Positions 6,113 through 7,279 of a stretch of 7,279 bases of DNA are shown in pieces (within the stretch, counting starts at the first letter, position 1; each line of letters starts with the position of its first letter). The notes beneath the pieces were generated by a model, which did no database searches, had not been told where the DNA came from, and saw nothing but the letters and a program-made list of their open reading frames with translations. Source of the DNA: Hyphomicrobium sp. (GTDB lineage Bacteria > Pseudomonadota > Alphaproteobacteria > Rhizobiales > Hyphomicrobiaceae); assembly GCA_025927515.1 (NCBI GenBank), contig JAICLG010000154.1, forward strand, positions 1 through 7,279, given 5' to 3'. The position numbers and the translations under genes were made by a program.

Positions 6113-7279
6113 ATGACAAGCGCAACAAGCATGAGCGTACCGTCTCCAATGGCACCCGGGCTCGACGTTCGGACTGTGTCGACGGTGACGGCTGTCGCCC
6201 TCGCGGTCGCCGATATGATCGGCATTGGCGTATTCACCAGCCTCGGATTTCAGGTCAAGGACATCCCATCGGCGTTTGCCGTGCTGATGCTATGGGTCGT
6301 GGGTGGTATCGCGGCGCTTTGCGGCGCGCTCTCTTATGCCGAATTGTCCGCCGCATTTCCGCGCTCCGGCGGTGAATACAATTTCCTGTCGCGGATTTAT
6401 CATCCGGCAATTGGCTTTTTGGCCGGATGGATTTCAGCGACTCTCGGTTTTTCGGCTCCGATCGCGCTCGCCGCAATGGCGTTCGGCGTCTATTTCAAGG
6501 GTGTTGTTCCGGGCACGTCACCACAATTGCTGGCGCTCGCCGCCGCATGGCTCATCACATTCGTTCACTTGAGCGGCCTTCGCCATTCGACCAAGTTCCA
6601 GAACGTCTCGACGCTGATCAAGGGCGCTTTGATCCTCGGGTTGATCATCGCCGGCCTAGCCTTTGGCAGCCCGCAGCCGATCTCATTCGCGCCGTCGGCG
6701 AGCGACCTAAGCTCGATGGCGAGCGCCCCCTTCGCCGTCAGCCTCGTGTTCGTCATGTACGCCTATTCCGGTTGGAACGCGGCAACGTACATCGCGGGCG
6801 AAATTCGGGAACCGGCGGTCAGCCTGCCTCGTTCGATCATCGCGGCGACGGTTATCGTGATTGCCCTTTACGTCATGCTGAACGCCGTCTTCCTCTACAC
6901 GACCCCGATCAGCGCGATGGCTGGTCAACTCGACGTCGCCTTGATTGCCGGCAAACACATCTTTGGCGACTTTGGCGGCCGCATCGTCGGCGCCCTCATC
7001 TGCATCGGTCTCGTCTCGTCGATCAGCGCCATGACCTGGATCGGACCGCGCGTGACGATGACCATGGGTAAGGATTACGCATTGCTCGTCCCGTTGTCGC
7101 GGACGACCAGGGAAGGCGTGCCGACCACCGCCATTCTGTTGCAGCTTGCAATTGTCACCCTGCTGCTGATGACGCAAAGCTTCGAAGCCGTGCTCGACGT
7201 CATACAATTCAGTCTGACGCTGTGCTCGTTCCTGGCGGTGCTCGGGGTCATCGTGCTGCGCTGGACGGAGCCGAACCTC
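6113..7279 (+). CDS. APC-superfamily amino acid permease, 3' end beyond the window
   Basis: The 389 residues present belong to an integral inner-membrane transporter of the amino acid-polyamine-organocation superfamily. TM1 carries the unwound motif MIGIGVF (35-41). SYAELSAAFPRSGGEYNFL (74-92) is the conserved loop and amphipathic segment after TM2. YAYSGWN (216-222) in TM6 matches the FAYxGWN signature seen in LAT-type exchangers and their bacterial relatives such as SteT, and is followed by AGEIREPAVSLPRSI. I count about ten hydrophobic segments before the window ends. Family members usually have 430-480 residues and 12 TMs, so roughly 50-90 residues are missing. The start at 6113 is the first in-frame ATG; 6131 and 6149 are alternatives, and none has a good Shine-Dalgarno sequence. 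The substrate is probably a neutral amino acid, but this is inferred. It does not appear linked in function to the hydrolase on its left. Confidence 0.92.
   Translation, partial: MTSATSMSVPSPMAPGLDVRTVSTVTAVALAVADMIGIGVFTSLGFQVKDIPSAFAVLMLWVVGGIAALCGALSYAELSAAFPRSGGEYNFLSRIYHPAIGFLAGWISATLGFSAPIALAAMAFGVYFKGVVPGTSPQLLALAAAWLITFVHLSGLRHSTKFQNVSTLIKGALILGLIIAGLAFGSPQPISFAPSASDLSSMASAPFAVSLVFVMYAYSGWNAATYIAGEIREPAVSLPRSIIAATVIVIALYVMLNAVFLYTTPISAMAGQLDVALIAGKHIFGDFGGRIVGALICIGLVSSISAMTWIGPRVTMTMGKDYALLVPLSRTTREGVPTTAILLQLAIVTLLLMTQSFEAVLDVIQFSLTLCSFLAVLGVIVLRWTEPNL

Noticed and set aside
6427..7071. 214-residue plus-strand ORF
   Set aside because: It overlaps the permease in another frame; its product is rich in Arg, Asp and His without any motif, typical of a frame shadow.
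6707..7207. 166-residue minus-strand ORF
   Set aside because: It is antisense to the permease and its Asp/Arg/Gly-rich composition is an artefact of reading transmembrane codons in reverse.

Overview
The window looks like chromosomal DNA of an alphaproteobacterium, most likely from the Hyphomicrobiales (a Hyphomicrobium-like or Bradyrhizobium-like lineage). The case rests on moderately high GC, the style of the proteins (a Tat-exported alpha/beta hydrolase, an L-2-hydroxyglutarate-oxidase-like flavoprotein), weak Shine-Dalgarno sequences and GANTC sites in intergenic DNA. The genus is inferred from style and could not be searched.

Layout. (1) Bases 1-3047, minus strand, read right to left: a secreted GH5 glycoside hydrolase (1830-3047), a family 2 glycosyltransferase (532-1695) and a class I SAM-dependent methyltransferase (from 504, running off the left edge). 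This resembles the edge of a cell-surface or exopolysaccharide locus: two cytoplasmic enzymes that could build or decorate a glycan and one exported enzyme that could trim it. (2) Bases 3048-3308: a divergent intergenic region with a perfect 6-bp-arm inverted repeat close to the GH5 start and a G-run cluster before the opposite gene. (3) Bases 3309-4442, plus strand: a FAD-dependent oxidoreductase of the L-2-hydroxyglutarate dehydrogenase/DAO type. (4) Bases 4543-4620, minus strand: a complete tRNA-Pro(GGG) with encoded CCA. (5) Bases 4790-5809, minus strand: a Tat-signal alpha/beta hydrolase. (6) Bases 5810-6112: a divergent intergenic region with short repeats and a hairpin. (7) Bases 6113-7279, plus strand: an APC-superfamily amino acid permease cut by the right edge.

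The minus-strand carbohydrate genes probably work together. The oxidoreductase, tRNA, hydrolase and permease look like unrelated housekeeping or catabolic single genes. I see no transposase, integrase, CRISPR array, toxin-antitoxin pair or phage gene, and no clearly new multi-gene system. The most interesting items are the fungal-exoglucanase-like GH5 protein next to a glycosyltransferase/methyltransferase pair, the inverted repeat in front of it, and the glycosyltransferase and methyltransferase lying in one reading frame separated by a single stop.
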